Shown: positions 12,401-25,266, numbered from the stretch's first letter. The stretch: DNA of 64,000 nt from Mustela lutreola (GCF_030435805.1 NC_081290.1:175895490-175959489), one strand, 5' to 3'. The notes: a model not told the origin generated them from the sequence alone. Numbers and translations are program-made.

Positions 12401-13236
12401 CTCTTTCCAGAAGTTTGGGTATGGAAAGGGAGTTCTTTTTCTGCCTTCTTTATGCTTGTTTTTAGGTAGTGTCACGGTCACTAAGTGTCACACGGTCAGT
12501 GACACTTAGTTCTGGCGCAGGCGGAGCCTCAGGGTTAAACCAGGGAGCACTAGTCTTGGACTTGAGAACTCGTGCACCTGTCTGTGCCTTAGGAGAGGGT
12601 GTTGGAAAATCAGCGCAGGTGTCCATGACGGGCAGGGGTCTTGGGGTCAGACGCCGGGCTGGGAGCCGCCCACACCCAGCCCCGCTGTGGGATGGCCCCA
12701 AAGCCAGGCTGGCCGGTCGGAGGAGCAGCACCCCCCCCTGGCTGTCCGATCCTCCCTTAGAGAATGTGAAATTGGAACCACTGAAGCGGCAAGGGGGGTC
12801 ACTGGAGCTGAGCCTTGTTTGCAGCTTTGGTCCTGTCTGCTGCGCGCTGTCCTGCGTGCCTTGCGGTGGTTTGTCGCGCAAAGACAGCTCACTTTCTGCA
12901 GCCCTAGGAACCTCACTCGGTGCTGGGCTCCGAGGAGATGACATCCACGTACAGAGGGTGGTGTGGGGCCGTGAGTGCGCTCAGTGTGCCGGGTGCCCTC
13001 CAGGTACAGTGATGTAGGGCTCTGAGCCCTGGGGGGGGCTCACGGCCAGCCCAGGCTCCCACGGAAGGCTGGCACTGACTCTGACCTGCACGTTCCTCTC
13101 ACCATCTGTTCTTTGCCTTTAAAAATCTGTGGCCCCCAAACCGGGGGAACACAAAGCAGAATGGAAGCCAACATGACCAGATTTTGTAGTGAAAATCCAT
13201 ACCGAAGATTCGACATTTTCTGTATCTGGAGCTGTG
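9470..13236. other. Intergenic; possible old DNA-transposon remnant
   Basis: No gene is recognised. About 10015-10165 resembles an old hAT-type repeat (GCCTGCAGGTCAGATCC, then AAATGGTTGAAAAAAATAAAAA), at low confidence. The block 10.4-12.9 kb is GC-elevated, and its long open frames look like composition artefacts. Confidence 0.4.
12480..12510. repeat. Short perfect inverted repeat
   Basis: Arms ACTAAGTGTCAC (12480-12491) and GTGACACTTAGT (12499-12510) are exact complements around a 7-nt loop. No T-run or gene lies next to it, so no function is assigned. Confidence 0.85.
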
Positions 13237-13237
13237 A

Positions 13238-13451
13238 ATTTTTTTTTTTTTTAAGATTTTATTTATTAAAAAAAAAAAAAAAAAAGATTTTATTTATTTA
13301 TTTGACAGAGAGAGAGATCACAAGCAGTGGGAGAGGGAGAAGTAGGCTCCCCACTAAGCAGAGAGCCCAATGTGGGGCTCGATTGCAGGACCCTGAGGTC
13401 ATAACCTGAGCTGAAGGCAGAGGCTCAAACCACTGAGCTACTGAGGTGCCC
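13238..13451 (-). mobile_element. CAN SINE with duplicated tail
   Basis: Reverse copy. The T-rich tail unit AAGATTTTATTTATT appears twice, separated by an A-run. Flanked by CTGGAGCTGTGAA / CTGGAGCCGTGAA. Confidence 0.93.
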
Positions 13452-14676
13452 CTGGAGCCGTGAAATTAAGAAGAAAAACCATACAGGTATTTCTCTCTCT
13501 CTTTTCTAGTTTTTGTTTAAATTCCAGTTAGTTCGCACACATTCTGCTGTTGGTCTCGGAGTGGGGTTAGTTACCGAGCCCTTCCCCGAGGTGCAGCCCT
13601 CATCACCGCCCCGATGGGGCTTGTCCTTGGCAGTGCGTGCAGTTAAAACTGCTTCTCGCTGCATTTCGACCTCACCAAGCCACTTAATATGATGCCGTCT
13701 GTGGGGGTGTTCTGGGTCAAATGGAAGTAGCCTCTTTCCTTCTGGACCTGTGACACTGGGGAAAGGGAGGACAGGAAGCGTCCGTGGGGTTTTCCTCCAC
13801 TGGCCGGGTCCCCCCAAGGATGTGTTTGCTGCGCGGGGCGTCTGTCAGTTTACATGCCGTTGTGGCTCCCTGGTCCATTTGACGACATGTCCCTTCTAGT
13901 CGATTGTCTCCATCATTTAAACGTTCTCTACATCCTGAGGATAAAAGGACGTCATCGTGTCAGGAGTCTTCCAATGTTTCTCACTGTTGTGTCTTTACTA
14001 CTTGAACTTCAACGGGCGCATGTATATAGATCATAAAATATGATTGACAGATTATACCGAGATAAGTAATCATAATCTCGTATAAGACGTTTTCCTATTC
14101 GGTGCAAAACTAGATTGTTGTGGCCGCTACGTAGAGGTGGCACAGACCCTTGCCCTCCCCCAGGCTTGGTTTGGGGGATGATGTCATGCCCCGTGAGGAG
14201 GGTACAAGGAGGCTCATTAGTCACACGATGAAGCTTTCTGGGGGTGGGGTGACTCCCGAGCAGGTCGAGGGAGGGGAGACTGACGGCTTTCCTTGTGGTC
14301 GGGGCTGGGGAGTCCACATCGGCCAGGCTTGTGTGACGCGAGCTTCCTTGGGTGCCAAAGGAGGAAACACCCAGGGTTTCTCATCAGCTTGCCCAGACGT
14401 GGGGCAGCACAGGGAAGTGGTGGCCTTGAAACTTGTCACCTGTCTCACATCAGTAATGGTGTCAAAATCTATTATGAGAATGAAAGACTTAAACACTTCT
14501 ATATTTATTAATTATAAAGTGTTTGATTTGTAGCTTATTACTTTTTCCCCATGGTGTTCAGTAAGATAAGGAAAAACATTTAAGTGTGTTAAAAATTACC
14601 ATAAGGTCTTAGAAAGTTTAAGAATGGAAGAAAGGTAGAGTTCTTGAGGTAGCATAAAGTAGCTAAAATGTATGGT
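13452..14676. other. Intergenic, nothing firm
   Basis: AAATTCCAGTTAGTT near 13520 resembles the start of a carnivore L1 3' UTR segment, but the match does not extend. The remainder is unrecognised. Confidence 0.35.
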
Positions 14677-14690
14677 GCAAAAGGAACTTT

Positions 14691-14797
14691 TTAAAAAAAG
14701 ATTTTATTTATTTATTTGACAGAGAGCACACAAGTAGGGGGAGCAGCAGACAGAGGGAGAGGGAGAAGCGGGCTCCCCGCTGAGCAGCAAGCCAGCC
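14691..14797 (-). mobile_element. 5'-truncated CAN SINE
   Basis: Only the tail and CT-rich part are present; the tRNA head is missing. Perfect 14-bp target duplication GCAAAAGGAACTTT at 14677-14690 and 14798-14811 shows it inserted already truncated. Confidence 0.95.
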
Positions 14798-14811
14798 GCA
14801 AAAGGAACTTT

Positions 14812-17800
14812 CAAGCTGGCTCATTCAGAAGGTGCTTTACCCAACATACAATATAGTCTTCTCTCCATTAAAAAATAATTTTCACTTCTTAAAAAAAATG
14901 AACAAGTGGCTCAGTGTATTTTCTTTATTTTGGGCTTCCAAATTTGAGACATCTGAGCTAAATCAATTGCAGAGGGCTCTACCACTGCTGTGCGGTTTGG
15001 GGCTTACCTGCCTCCGTTAGCAGGTAAGGCTCTCTAGGGCTGAGACTGTTATCAACCCTTCACTGTTTGCTGTTGAACAGTCCCTGGCACATGGTAGACA
15101 CATTGAAAATATCAGAGATGGATAGATGGGTGGACGGACGGACTGATGGACAGACGGATGGACGGATAGGGTGGATGGGTCAGTGGGTGTATGGATGGAT
15201 CTGTACAGCTGCAAAAGCTCTGGAGCCAGGTGGCTGTTAAGGCAGGATCTTAACCCCGTGTGCCTGAAGCCCAGTGACCCAGCCCCTCAAGGCTGCCCCT
15301 TAATGCCCACTGACCTTCTAAAATGCCAGGGGTTCATGAATCATGAACAGTTCTCTTTGTAAGAACTCTTAGATATTACCTGTTCTCTTCCAGTTCCCCA
15401 ATTTTTTAGTCCAAAAAGTGGTGGACAGCAAAGCCTTCAGTCCTCAGCAATTGATTTTGCTCAGATGCCTGAAACTCGGGAGCCCAAAGTGGAGTTAATA
15501 CACTGAGCTACTTCTTCGTTTTGGAAAAAGAGCACTCTAACCTCCCGTAGCAGAGACCTCACACCTGCACCACGGCTGTGGCCGGCTTCCGGGACTGCGC
15601 CCGCTGACCCAGAAGCCCCAGCTGGGTCACGTCCACCTTTCACTCCCAGAGGAGTTTTCCGCAGCCCCACTGTTCTGCCGTTCTGACCCGTAGCCTGATC
15701 TCTTTCTCCTTTTGGCCTCAGCCCCGCTTACCTGGTTTTTTTCTTACTGTAAATGACAGAATTTTTAAAGCTCTGAACTTTCTAGCTGCAAATTGCATTT
15801 GGGTCCCCATGGAAGCTGGAACGTTTCGTTTTGTTAATCCTCACGTTTCTGAGCACCAGAGGCCTCCCCCACCCTGCTGGGTTCCGCACGGGCCTTCGAG
15901 TCCCATGCATGTTAGTAGTGACTGAAAACGCACCTTTCTGTGTCCAGGTAAGTAAGTCCTGTCTAGTCCTCTCCCTCGCTCGTTCCACGCTCACTCCATG
16001 TGTGTCACAGAGACCCAGGCTCCTTATTTGTCTCTATTTTGTCTCCAATTTGTCTCTGATTTGTCAAATTATTGGAATTTGAAATGCAGTCAGATAAAGT
16101 ACATGAAATCAACAAGATGCGTACTTTGCACTGTGGTCCGTGTGCCAAGGTTTCTGGTGAGACCCAGTTGAAAGATTCTTCTGCAATATAGATTAGTGCC
16201 AGCCTGGGCCTTTATCTACAAACTCGGGGTGCTAATGCCCACGTCCTGAGCCGGCAGGAACGTTCAGGTGCATGTAGGATGTGGTCCGGTGTGGTTCCCG
16301 GCCTGCGGCAAGGGTTCAGTAGACGCCAGCTCCCGCCCCGCTGTCTGGAACGGAGGGAGAGGCAGAGGGCGGCGAGGACACAGCAGGAGCAGCTGACTGT
16401 GAGCACTGGCTGGGGGCACGTGGACAGGGAGGTGCATCTGTTGGGTCCCCTGGGGAGCAGGCAGAGCTAGGAATCCAAGGGGCTTGTCAGGAAGGAATGT
16501 CCGTGGGAAGTAGAAGGGACCAGGGGGCAGTCCTGGGCTGCGGAGTCTCAGACTGCCCTGAGGACGGGGCACGGGGTGCTGGCACGGGCGGGCCAGGTGC
16601 GGCCATCCTGCATTGGGTGGAAAGATCCAGGCTTCCGGCCTCTAGCTCCTGGTTGCCGCACAGCAGGATTCAGGAGGCAGATGGGAAGGGAAGTACACTG
16701 CCGCGTCTGTTTCCTTTGGAGACTTGTGGAGCACCCTGGGCCCAGGCACTCCCAGCGCCCCCCGCTGCCCACTCCCAGCTGAGCTGGGGGCTGTGGTCTA
16801 AGCTGGCACTGGCGACCCTGGGGAGTAGCCGTGGCCAAGATTTGGATGCTGAGCAGCCTGGGGTGACCGTGCACTTGGCGCTGGCAGACTCTGGTCCATG
16901 TGATAGTGACAGCCGGTCACTGTGGCTGCCCACTGGGCCCTGTGCTCAGAGCAGGCACACTGGGAAGGCCTCCGAGGCCCTGCCCTGGCCTCTGGGGACG
17001 TTGGGCAATGTGTGCAGACACGCCGGGTGTGTCTGGGCTGGGCGAGCTCAGAGTGGCGGCTCTCTCTGGGTGGAGGCCTGGATGCAGCCCCACCACGTGG
17101 GCGTCCAGAAGCCCGGATCCAGCCACCCCACCTCAGACCATGAGGGCCCAGCTCACGTTCCCGCTGCCAGGGCCTTGTCTTCCGTGGGACTCAGGATGCT
17201 CACCTCGCCGGCAGGGGAGTGCACGGTGACTTCGGTGTGGACTTGGTTCCCATAGTTCTTTCTCCCATACTGTCAGCTCCAAACACAGTTGTCACATCGA
17301 CTGGCCAAGGGCTTTGTCTCATGGAGGGACTCACACCCTCATCCAGGGCAGTATGGGTTTGGAGACGCTCAGTTCCAGATGCATTTAGGGGGTGAACGAG
17401 ACCCTAGTTTAGTTACAGTGTCGTACTTGTTGTTGATGTGGTTACTGATTGTCTCATGTTCCATCAGTGTTTTCTGTGCGCTGTCCCACAATTTTTGTCC
17501 TACCCCGTGGCATACCTCATTTCCCGAGGGGACACAGGTGATGGAAAGCATGGTTAGCTCTTGAACAAACAGGTTGCTACTGTGCGGGCCTGCTTTGTGG
17601 CGGCTTTCTCCCGCAGACCCCAGACAGAGCTGTCAGTGCGTTTCTCTTTCTTGTGATTGTCGGGCTGCGTGTCCTTGGCTGACTTTGTTGTGAGGGGACG
17701 GCGGGTGAAGGTTCCATCGGCCATCCATGCGGCTTCTGGTCCTCAGTGGGCTTGCAGAGTTAAGTTTTGGGGGCGTCAGCTCTAGATTTTTGGCTGGGGC

Positions 17801-18571
17801 TGGTGTCTGTCACCTCCCCCACTGTTCGAGTGTCGCCCATAAAATGTTAGGGCCTTTTTGTGACCTTTCACTCCTGCTCACCCTGCTTCTCTCGCTCCCA
17901 GCCTCGCTCACGTAGCCCGGGCTGCACAGGGTGTCCTGTCGCCCTGGCCCAGATCCCACACTGGCCCGCAGCTGGCCGTCCTGCTGCAGATCCAGCCCAG
18001 ACACCCAATGCCCTCGGGGGGCCACCATCTGGACCCCCACTTGCTCCTGTGCCCTCAGCATGGCCACTCCCACCTGTCTGTCCCCCACTCGCAACATCTG
18101 CTCACCGGGGCCAGGACGTCGTCTCGTTTACAGCACAGCAGTCCTCTCTAGCAGCAGCTGCCTTCCAGAAGCCAAGGACCGGGGCTATGGCGTCCTCTGG
18201 TCAGCAGAGCTGCCATGTCTGGTGGGGAGCACGGTTCAAGCCGGGCAGGGATGGACGCCCGCCCCTGCCTTGTATGTCCTGCCTCTCACCGCCTCCCCGT
18301 GCTGTATGGCTTTCTTCTCGCGCAAGGCTGGTGTCGAGAGCAGTGAGAGGGGGTCGCCTGGGACCAGAACGTACGCGGCTAGGGCTGGGGGCCTACTGCC
18401 ATCTTGGATCCAGTTCTCAGAACAAGAAAGCCCTCACACACAACATACAATGCCCTAAGCCATCAAGAAGAGCTCCTACAGACTTCCCACATGAGGGAGA
18501 GTAGTTATGTCCCGCGTTCTGAGCTGTGTCCAAAACAAAGTCTTCAAGATGGTGTTTCTTTGGTGTCTCCT
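14812..18571. other. Intergenic, nothing recognised apart from a GGAT microsatellite
   Basis: 15.4-18.5 kb is GC-elevated. A 252-codon open frame at 16497-17255 (+) is low-complexity G/A/P/S/R-rich, has equally long shadows in other frames, and shows no recognisable domain. I do not call it a gene. Confidence 0.4.
15113..15200. repeat. GGAT/GGAC microsatellite, imperfect
   Basis: An irregular tetranucleotide run of GATG, GGAC and GATA units. Confidence 0.85.
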
Positions 18572-18572
18572 G

Positions 18573-18690
18573 CAGGCAGTCCTGGCCAGCTCCATGGGCA
18601 GAGCGTGTGACACTTGATTTCAGAGTCGTGAGTTCAAGCCCCATGGTGGGTGTAGAGATGACTTATGGTAACCAAAACAAAACACCAAAG
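18573..18690 (+). mobile_element. Diverged tRNA-type SINE
   Basis: The head is decayed (CAGTCCTGGCCAGCTCCATG), but the B-box-like GAGTTCAAGCCCCATGG and GGGTGTAGAGATGACTTA are recognisable. Confidence 0.7.
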
Positions 18691-20880
18691 CAGAAGCTTT
18701 CAAAAAGGAATTAAAGAAATTAAAGGGAGCTTTGTGCACCTGGATGTGCTTAAAAACTTAAAAAAAAGACATTAAAGAATTAAATTGCTGTGTAATGCAG
18801 GTACGGGGGATGCCTGCAGATGGAACAGGGTCATTCTCCGTTAACGGCACAACACGGGGCTACCCTGCAGCCCACCCGTCCTCACAGCCAGCAGGACGAG
18901 GCGAAGCCGGACGCCGGGAGACAACCACGGACATGGCTACACTGTCAGGAGCTGTTTGAAAATCTGAGACATTGTGAAAAGTTACCATTCAAAAACAAGA
19001 AAACACCTAAAATTCCCTGAACTCTCTTGACCTTTTGTAACAACTACATCACATACTTTCACATTTACGAGGGAATTGTGCTCTGAATTGACTTTGAAAT
19101 ATTTTAGTCCCTTTTTTGGAATTTCATGGTCTTTGCGGCTTTATTGAACAAAAGGAAAGAAAAGTGGAAATACCAGGTAGCTATAAATTACGCTTGTTTT
19201 TTTTTACTAAAACAAAAACAAAAACAAAAAACCCCCCACAAAAACCCTCCAGCAAGCCGGAGCCTTCGTGGCACCTTTCGCCCCCTTGCCACTAGGCGGT
19301 GCCAACAGCTCTAGCGAAGGGAGGTTCTCTGCTGAATGTCAGACCTTCCCGGGAGGCCCAGGCAGCCCACGGAGAAACCCATGTATGTGTTTATTTTTGG
19401 AAAATCAGCTGACACTGGTTTGATTTAGGAAGATGACATGTAAAGGTCTGTTTTTGCTCTAATGGGAAAACACCTAAACATCCAGTTTGTTACTAATATT
19501 CCATCCAGAAAAGTAACGTGAGGAAGGAATGCACACCAAACAATTACCACTTATCTCTCAGACGCAGTAAAGTCAGCTGGGGCGTGTTCTTGACCCCGGC
19601 GAAGTGCTTCCTGACGTTTCCCCTGAGGAAAATATCGGGCAGGTGAACAGACGTGAACAGACGCTGTGTTCACAATACCGAGGACAACTCACCCAAGTCG
19701 TCCTGCTCACCCGAGATGAGGGGCTCCAGATAACGTCTTTGTTCATTGGCACTGTTTTCTGGTTGTGGGGTCTCGAGAAACAAACGTGAGCTCTGCCTGC
19801 CTCTCTGTCTCCACCGGAGCAGGCCTGAGCGGTGATCCCGCAGACCAGCGGGTGGGGCACGTAGTGGAGTGTCCAGCACATAACTAGGACTCACAAGACA
19901 TGGGCTGTGGGAATCATCCTCCTGGCTGTCTGTACCTTCAGACTCTATGAGTGTGCACGGGTTCCTGTTATCATCTGAAAAGATAATGAACTTCTGTTGG
20001 TTTGTTTTTGGAAAGCTCAGGTGTGTGTGGGGGGAGGGAATTGGATTTATTACCCTCGATAAAATCAGTAAGTCAGTTCTCATTTGCCCGGAGAGCTAAG
20101 TGGTCGTGTCTTTTTCATATCTAATTTTCTAGCTATTCTGAACAAGAATTCACTTACCAACTGTGGATTCTTTCCAGCATGTGGTTCATTAGCGTGACTT
20201 CAGGCTGAAAGGTAAAAATTAAACATATTTGATGTGTGGGATAGAGCAGGAGTCAAAGTACATTGTTGCAGTAGAAAGAAGCCATTAAAATCCTGGGGAC
20301 AGTGTGCACCACAGCCGCTCCTAGGTAAGCCAGCACTGTTGTTTGGAACCCAGACACTTGGTGAGTGAGCATTTGAGGGTGTGTTGGACCCAAAAGCCTG
20401 GGTTTAGTGGGGGTCACGGCTTTACAGAAGGCAGGAATTTGGTGCTGCTCGGTGACAGGAGATGGACGAGGGGCTCTGCCCAGGTCTGCGTGGAAACATT
20501 CCCTTCGTCATGGGCGGCACATGACGCCCCAATTCTGGAGAGTCCGTGTCCTCAGGTTGGTGGAAAATGATGACAAGCCTAGATTTCTCATCTTGTGAGT
20601 ACTGGTTGGACAGAGGCATGGGGGTCACGAGACCACATACTTTTCCAGAAAATCATAGACATTTGGACACCCCCAGCGGTGAAATTCAGGCTGGAGACAG
20701 ATCTCACAGGACAGGGGTGAGGTGGGGCTGGGTGTGCCGGTGGCCGCATCAAGATGGGTGGTGGAGGGCCGAGCACACATGTGGGAAGAGAGTTGGGGGA
20801 TAAGGAAGCAGTCAGTGGCACTGATGAAACTCCAACGGCATTTCTATCTTTATCTTTTATCTTTAATGTTATAACAGTCA
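18691..20880. other. Intergenic, nothing recognised
   Basis: Contains a short (AAAAC)n-like run near 19205-19226. No gene can be supported. Confidence 0.4.
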
Positions 20881-20897
20881 CCTTTAAAAAAAAAAAC

Positions 20898-21435
20898 TTT
20901 TATTTGCATTTATTTTATGCAGAATTTGCTCCTGGGACCTAAGTTCTCTTTTCTTGGGTTTCTTCTGGGATTTCTTCTCCTTCGGTGTTGGCCCCTTCTC
21001 TGGTTTAGGAACAGTCTGCTTGTGTTCAGTCTGGGCTGTCTGCGTGGCAGGGAGAGCTTGCACATGGTTTTGTCGGAACCTGAATCCGGCAAGTTCTGCA
21101 TCCTGGGGCTTTGTTCTCCTGGATGTGCTCTGGGACCAGAGACCCTACATCGAAACCCTGAGGTCCAGCAAGCACATGCAGTAAAAATCCAGCACTCTTT
21201 TTGGGGCCCCGACCCCATGTCTGGACCCCGGGCACATGGCCCACCCCACCTGGGCCCTGACCTGATGGTAGACGTGTCTGCAAAGTGACAGCCTTCAGAG
21301 ACTCGGTGGCTTTCCAGATCTGCATATGCTTAATGGCCTGGAAGGGCTCACGTGTGTCCTTAAAATGAACATGAAGATTTGAACCTCTTGATTTGCATGA
21401 TTTTGTGGGGTTTTCTGGGTCAAGTGAACACACAT
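20898..21435 (-). pseudogene. RPL17P: Processed pseudogene of ribosomal protein L17
   Basis: The - strand frame from 21435 reads [18 protein letters not shown], then [36 protein letters not shown] and EHIQENKAP, following RPL17 (184 aa in human) in order without introns. A frameshift near 21030 moves the C-terminal part (TVPKPEKG, then a KKSQKK-like stretch) into another frame. The natural stop is changed to a sense codon near 20928. AATAAA signals follow on the - strand at 20909-20914 and about 20899-20904, matching the short RPL17 3' UTR. Many substitutions, the frameshift and the lost stop make it a dead copy. The poly(A) end and target duplication are unclear. Confidence 0.93.
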
Positions 21436-21489
21436 TTTCGGAACTCGCCTCCAGCAGCTTACGGGAAGCTGTCACAGTCACATTTCATG

Positions 21490-23578
21490 GAAATACAGCT
21501 CTCCGGTGTCCCTCGGCTTCCAGTTAGCAGCTGAGTGTGCTGTCCGGTGTCCGGTCTGCCGGTGGCCCCGCTGGCAGGAAGCTCAAAGCCTTTGGGGGAA
21601 ATCCTTCCCATGTTTGAACACTTGTGTGGTTGCCAGGTTCTGTGTATTAAACTGAAATTTTCATGCCTTGACCTGACAAGTATTTTTGGAGTGTGGGCCG
21701 GGCCCCGGGCCCCGGAGATGGGGAGTCCCCGTGTTCCTCACACTGGGCTTCCAGTGAGTCCCACACATGGCCTCTGTGAGGTGGCAGTCCGGCCACACTT
21801 CGTGTACGGCAGCAGCAGACACGAACAAGGAAAGTCATGAAGCCTCGCGTCGGGTATGGACGGGGGATGGGATACGCGTCTCTGTGGCGGTGGGAGCGGC
21901 TGGGCTGGTGGCCGCACGGTGTGCATGTGCGCCGCGCGCGTCCACCCACCCGCGGGCTTTCCGAGACGGCACCGCCGGTACTTTCTCTCAGGACTTTCTT
22001 GATCACGTGCTCTTTTCTCGAGCCGGCTGGGCTGTAAGAGCACAGTCTGGAACACACACAACTCACATACGACTCGGCCACTTACACTCTGCACCAGGCT
22101 CCCAGGAAACCTTGGGGAGGCCGCGGTTGTACAGGATTTCCAACAGCAGGGGAGCTGGCGCCCCTGAGCCCCATGTTGGAAGAGGGTCAGCTCTCTAAAG
22201 TCACAGGTTCTTGTGGCTTCCAGGTCCGTCCCTGGGCTTAGGGGAACTGCTGGGGCTGTGCCAGGCAGGGGAGGCAGGAGGAGCAGCCAGCACCAGCCAC
22301 AGGGGGAGAGGCCATGGCAGCAATCTGGTGCCAGCCCCAGCAGAGACCTGTCCTGGCCACGAGGACAAGGGGAAGCCGGCAGGGTTTGGCCCAGGAAAGG
22401 GGATTTGCATGGGGGTAGAGTTCCAGTAATTAGAGGAAGCAGAGACCGCTGACGCCATGACCACGTTGCACGGGCCATGCTATGAATTCTGTCTGTGCAG
22501 CTCCATGCTGAACTGGTTTTTGCCTCAGTGAGGCCCGTGTAGACCGCAGGTCTCGGCTGTGCAGGCTGGCGTCCCGAGTGTGATCTGTCTTACCGGCTGC
22601 ACGCCAGGATTTCTGCAACTCGGAAGAAAGGACGAGCAGTGTCTTCTTGCTCGGCTTCCGGGGATCTTAAGGACAGCGCGCTGGACTACTGCCAAGGCAC
22701 ATGTAAGGTCAGACCTGAGGCATCGTCTCTTCAGAGACATCGTGAAAATCTGCAGGGCGAGGAGACTCCTCAACGCAAGTCTGGTGGTGTGAACACCAGA
22801 GGAGCCGAGTGCACTGTGAGGCGCCCGGCGGGCTGCGGGGTGCGGCGTGCGCCCGTGGTCTCGGGGCCCTACGTGGAAGACCCTTGCTGGAGGTAGCGTT
22901 TACTTAAGAAAAAAAAAAAAAAGGATGCCACTCAAGGCCACCATCGAGGCGGTGTGTGTCCGTTCTGCCAGAAGGAGAGCGGGAGGCGCGGCCGGGTGCT
23001 CTGAGCACCTTCTGACTCGGGCGTCAGCACCTTCCACAGGACGTGGGCGTGTCGGGCCCGGTGGCTGAGCCCAGCTTCCTTTCCTGAAAGCTCGCTACTC
23101 CCCTTTGACTAATTCCTGATAGACTCTTGGTCAAAATGGTTATTTACTCTGAACTGTCTGCAAAATTTCCTTCCTTTCATTTTTTTTTTAAAGAATCATG
23201 GCTCATTTTCAGTTTTTTTGTTAGTCTGCGTGATTTTTTACAAACAACGATGTCGATGAAATAGTGTCTTTTTCATTTAGAAGTCATTCACTCCAGACAA
23301 GAAACAAGAAGTTTTTAGAGTTGTTACTGGCTTCTCACAGCTCCCTTATTGGTCCTAACCTCTGAGTTCTTACACTTTCCCCATGGAGACCTGGCGGGGG
23401 AGGGGGCGGGGGTTGGGCTGGACCAAATGAGAAATAAATATCCAATATAATCTTTAAAAATGGCGTTTAACCAGATCTGAGCTTGCAGTTTAGTTGGATG
23501 TTAAATGCCTTAGATTCTTGCCCAGGAAAGAAAATCATTTTTAAAGTTTGTTTATTATTATTTTTAAAGTAATCTCTA
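21490..23578. other. Intergenic, GC-elevated, nothing recognised
   Basis: 21.6-23.0 kb is GC- and CpG-rich relative to its flanks, with overlapping open frames on both strands typical of composition. A poly(A) tract at about 22906-22921 has no recognisable retrocopy upstream. Confidence 0.4.
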
Positions 23579-23761
23579 GGGCTCCCAGGTGGCTTGGTCA
23601 GTTCAGCATCTGCTTTTGGCTCAGGTCATGATCTCAGGGTCCTGGGATTAAGTCCCGCATCGGGCTCTCTGCTCAGTGGGGAGCCTGCTTCTCCCCATCT
23701 CTCTCTGCCTACTTGTGCTCTCTGTCTGTCAAATAAATAAATAAAATCTTTTTTAAAAAAA
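23579..23761 (+). mobile_element. CAN SINE
   Basis: Head GGGCTCCCAGGTGGCTTGG, then GGTCATGATCTCAGGGTCC, and an AAATAAATAAATAAAATC tail. Confidence 0.94.
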
Positions 23762-23929
23762 TTGTTCAGTCTGTGTGTGCAAATGCTGCAAATCAGCCCC
23801 ACTTGATAGAACTGTTGCAGGAAGTAGAAAACGCTGAGTGGACGGTCTTGTGTTGTTTACCAATGTTCATTGGTTGACTTGAAAAAGATTTTTACAAAGA
23901 TTTACATTATTGTTAACTCCAGTTCAAGA

Positions 23930-24140
23930 TTTTCTTCTTTGAAATAATTTCTTAATTTGAACGTAGTAGACACACGTTACTCTAGTTTCCGGTGTGCAAC
24001 ACAGTGACTGGACACGTTTAGACAAGGCTCTGTGCTCACCTCAGAGTGACTACCGTCCGTCCCAATGCTATTATAACATCACTGTGTTTCTTGTGCTGTG
24101 CCTTTTAGTCCCATGACCAGTTCAAGTTTTCTTGAAACAA
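23930..24140 (-). mobile_element. Possible old L1 3'-end fragment
   Basis: The order CTAGTTTCCGGTGTGCAACAC, then ATTATAACATCACTGTGTTT, resembles the reverse complement of ancient L1M 3' sequence. It is highly diverged, and orientation and bounds are approximate. Confidence 0.35.
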
Positions 24141-24330
24141 AAGAATGTTTGCTGAATTTTCAGTTATCAAAGACAAAGCCTGGCCGCATGCTCTCTGAGG
24201 TGTATGTGATGATTGTGCACAGTAAGATTAGTTAACACATCCACCCCTTTACTTACTTACTTCTTAGAGGAGGGTATTTGTTGAGAAAAATTGAAGATCT
24301 ACTCTCATAGCGACTTGCAAATATACAGTA

Positions 24331-24518
24331 CTTTTTTCTTAAGATTTTATTTATTTGAGAGAGAGCACGAGTCGGAGGAGGAGCAGAGGGAGAAGGACAA
24401 ACAGATTCTGTGCTGAGTGAGGAGGCCGATACAGGGCTCAGTCCCACAACCCTGAGATCGTGGCCTGAGCCGAAATCAAGGGTCAGGTGCTTGACTGACG
24501 GACACACCCAGGGGCCTC
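24331..24518 (-). mobile_element. CAN SINE
   Basis: Reverse copy from TTCTTAAGATTTTATTTATT to CACACCCAGGGGCC. Weak flanking duplication (AATATACAGTA / ACAATACGGTA). Confidence 0.9.
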
Positions 24519-24825
24519 AACAATACGGTATTGTCACCTGTGATCCCGCACTGCGCATCAGTTCCTTAGAATTTAATCACTTTGTAACTGGAAGTTCATA
24601 CCCTTGCATCGATATGGAATTGCTTTTCCCTGTACGCAGTGAACTGCCACGTTACTGAATTTACTGATCTTTGACAGACATCGTTTTGAAACTGATACCC
24701 TTTTTCTCTTAAGGGTGCCAAAGAGGAGAGTTTGTTTTAGCGCATGACATTTGCACAAGAAAGAATATTATTGAGAACTGTAAGGCCTTGTGCAATAGTC
24801 AATCAAATCATCATCATTATTATTA

Positions 24826-25003
24826 TCTAAGGATTCGTTTATTTATTATAGAGAGACAGTGTGTGCGTGTAGGGGTGAGGGGCAGACAGAGGGGCAGAGT
24901 CTCGTGCTGAGCACAGGCCCAACAAGGGGGCTTAGTCTCACAACCCTCTGATCGGGAACTGAGCCCAAACCAGGAGTCGGAGGCTTAACCGACTGCTTCC
25001 CCC
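24826..25003 (-). mobile_element. Diverged CAN SINE
   Basis: A reverse copy with tail TTTATTTATTATAGAGAGAC and the internal order of the family preserved, but with many substitutions and a decayed head. Confidence 0.85.
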
Positions 25004-25075
25004 TCAGTCACACTATTCATTAAGGGTATGTTGAAGATAGGTGCACATGTAACCTAAACTGAAAAACAAGTTCAC

Positions 25076-25266
25076 GGGCGCCTGGGTGGCTCAGTGGGTT
25101 AAGCCTCTGCCTTCGGCTCAGGTTGTGATCTCAGGGTCCTGGGATGGAGCCCCGCATCGGGCTCTTTGCTCAGAGGGGAGCCTGCTTCCTCCTCTCTCTC
25201 TCTGCTACCTCTCTGCCTACTTGTGCTCTCTATCTGTCAAATAAATAAATAAAATCTTAAAAAAAA
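25076..25266 (+). mobile_element. CAN SINE, young-looking
   Basis: Near-consensus head GGGCGCCTGGGTGGCTCAG and tail AAATAAATAAATAAAATCTT. Flanked by AACAAGTTCA / AACAGTTCA. Confidence 0.96.

Noticed and set aside
15113-15200. CRISPR-like or spaced repeat array
   Set aside because: A plain tetranucleotide microsatellite in a vertebrate genome; no spaced repeats anywhere in the window.
16497-17255. 252-codon open frame, + strand
   Set aside because: GC-rich low-complexity product with equally long rivals in other frames, no domain and no splice or promoter context.
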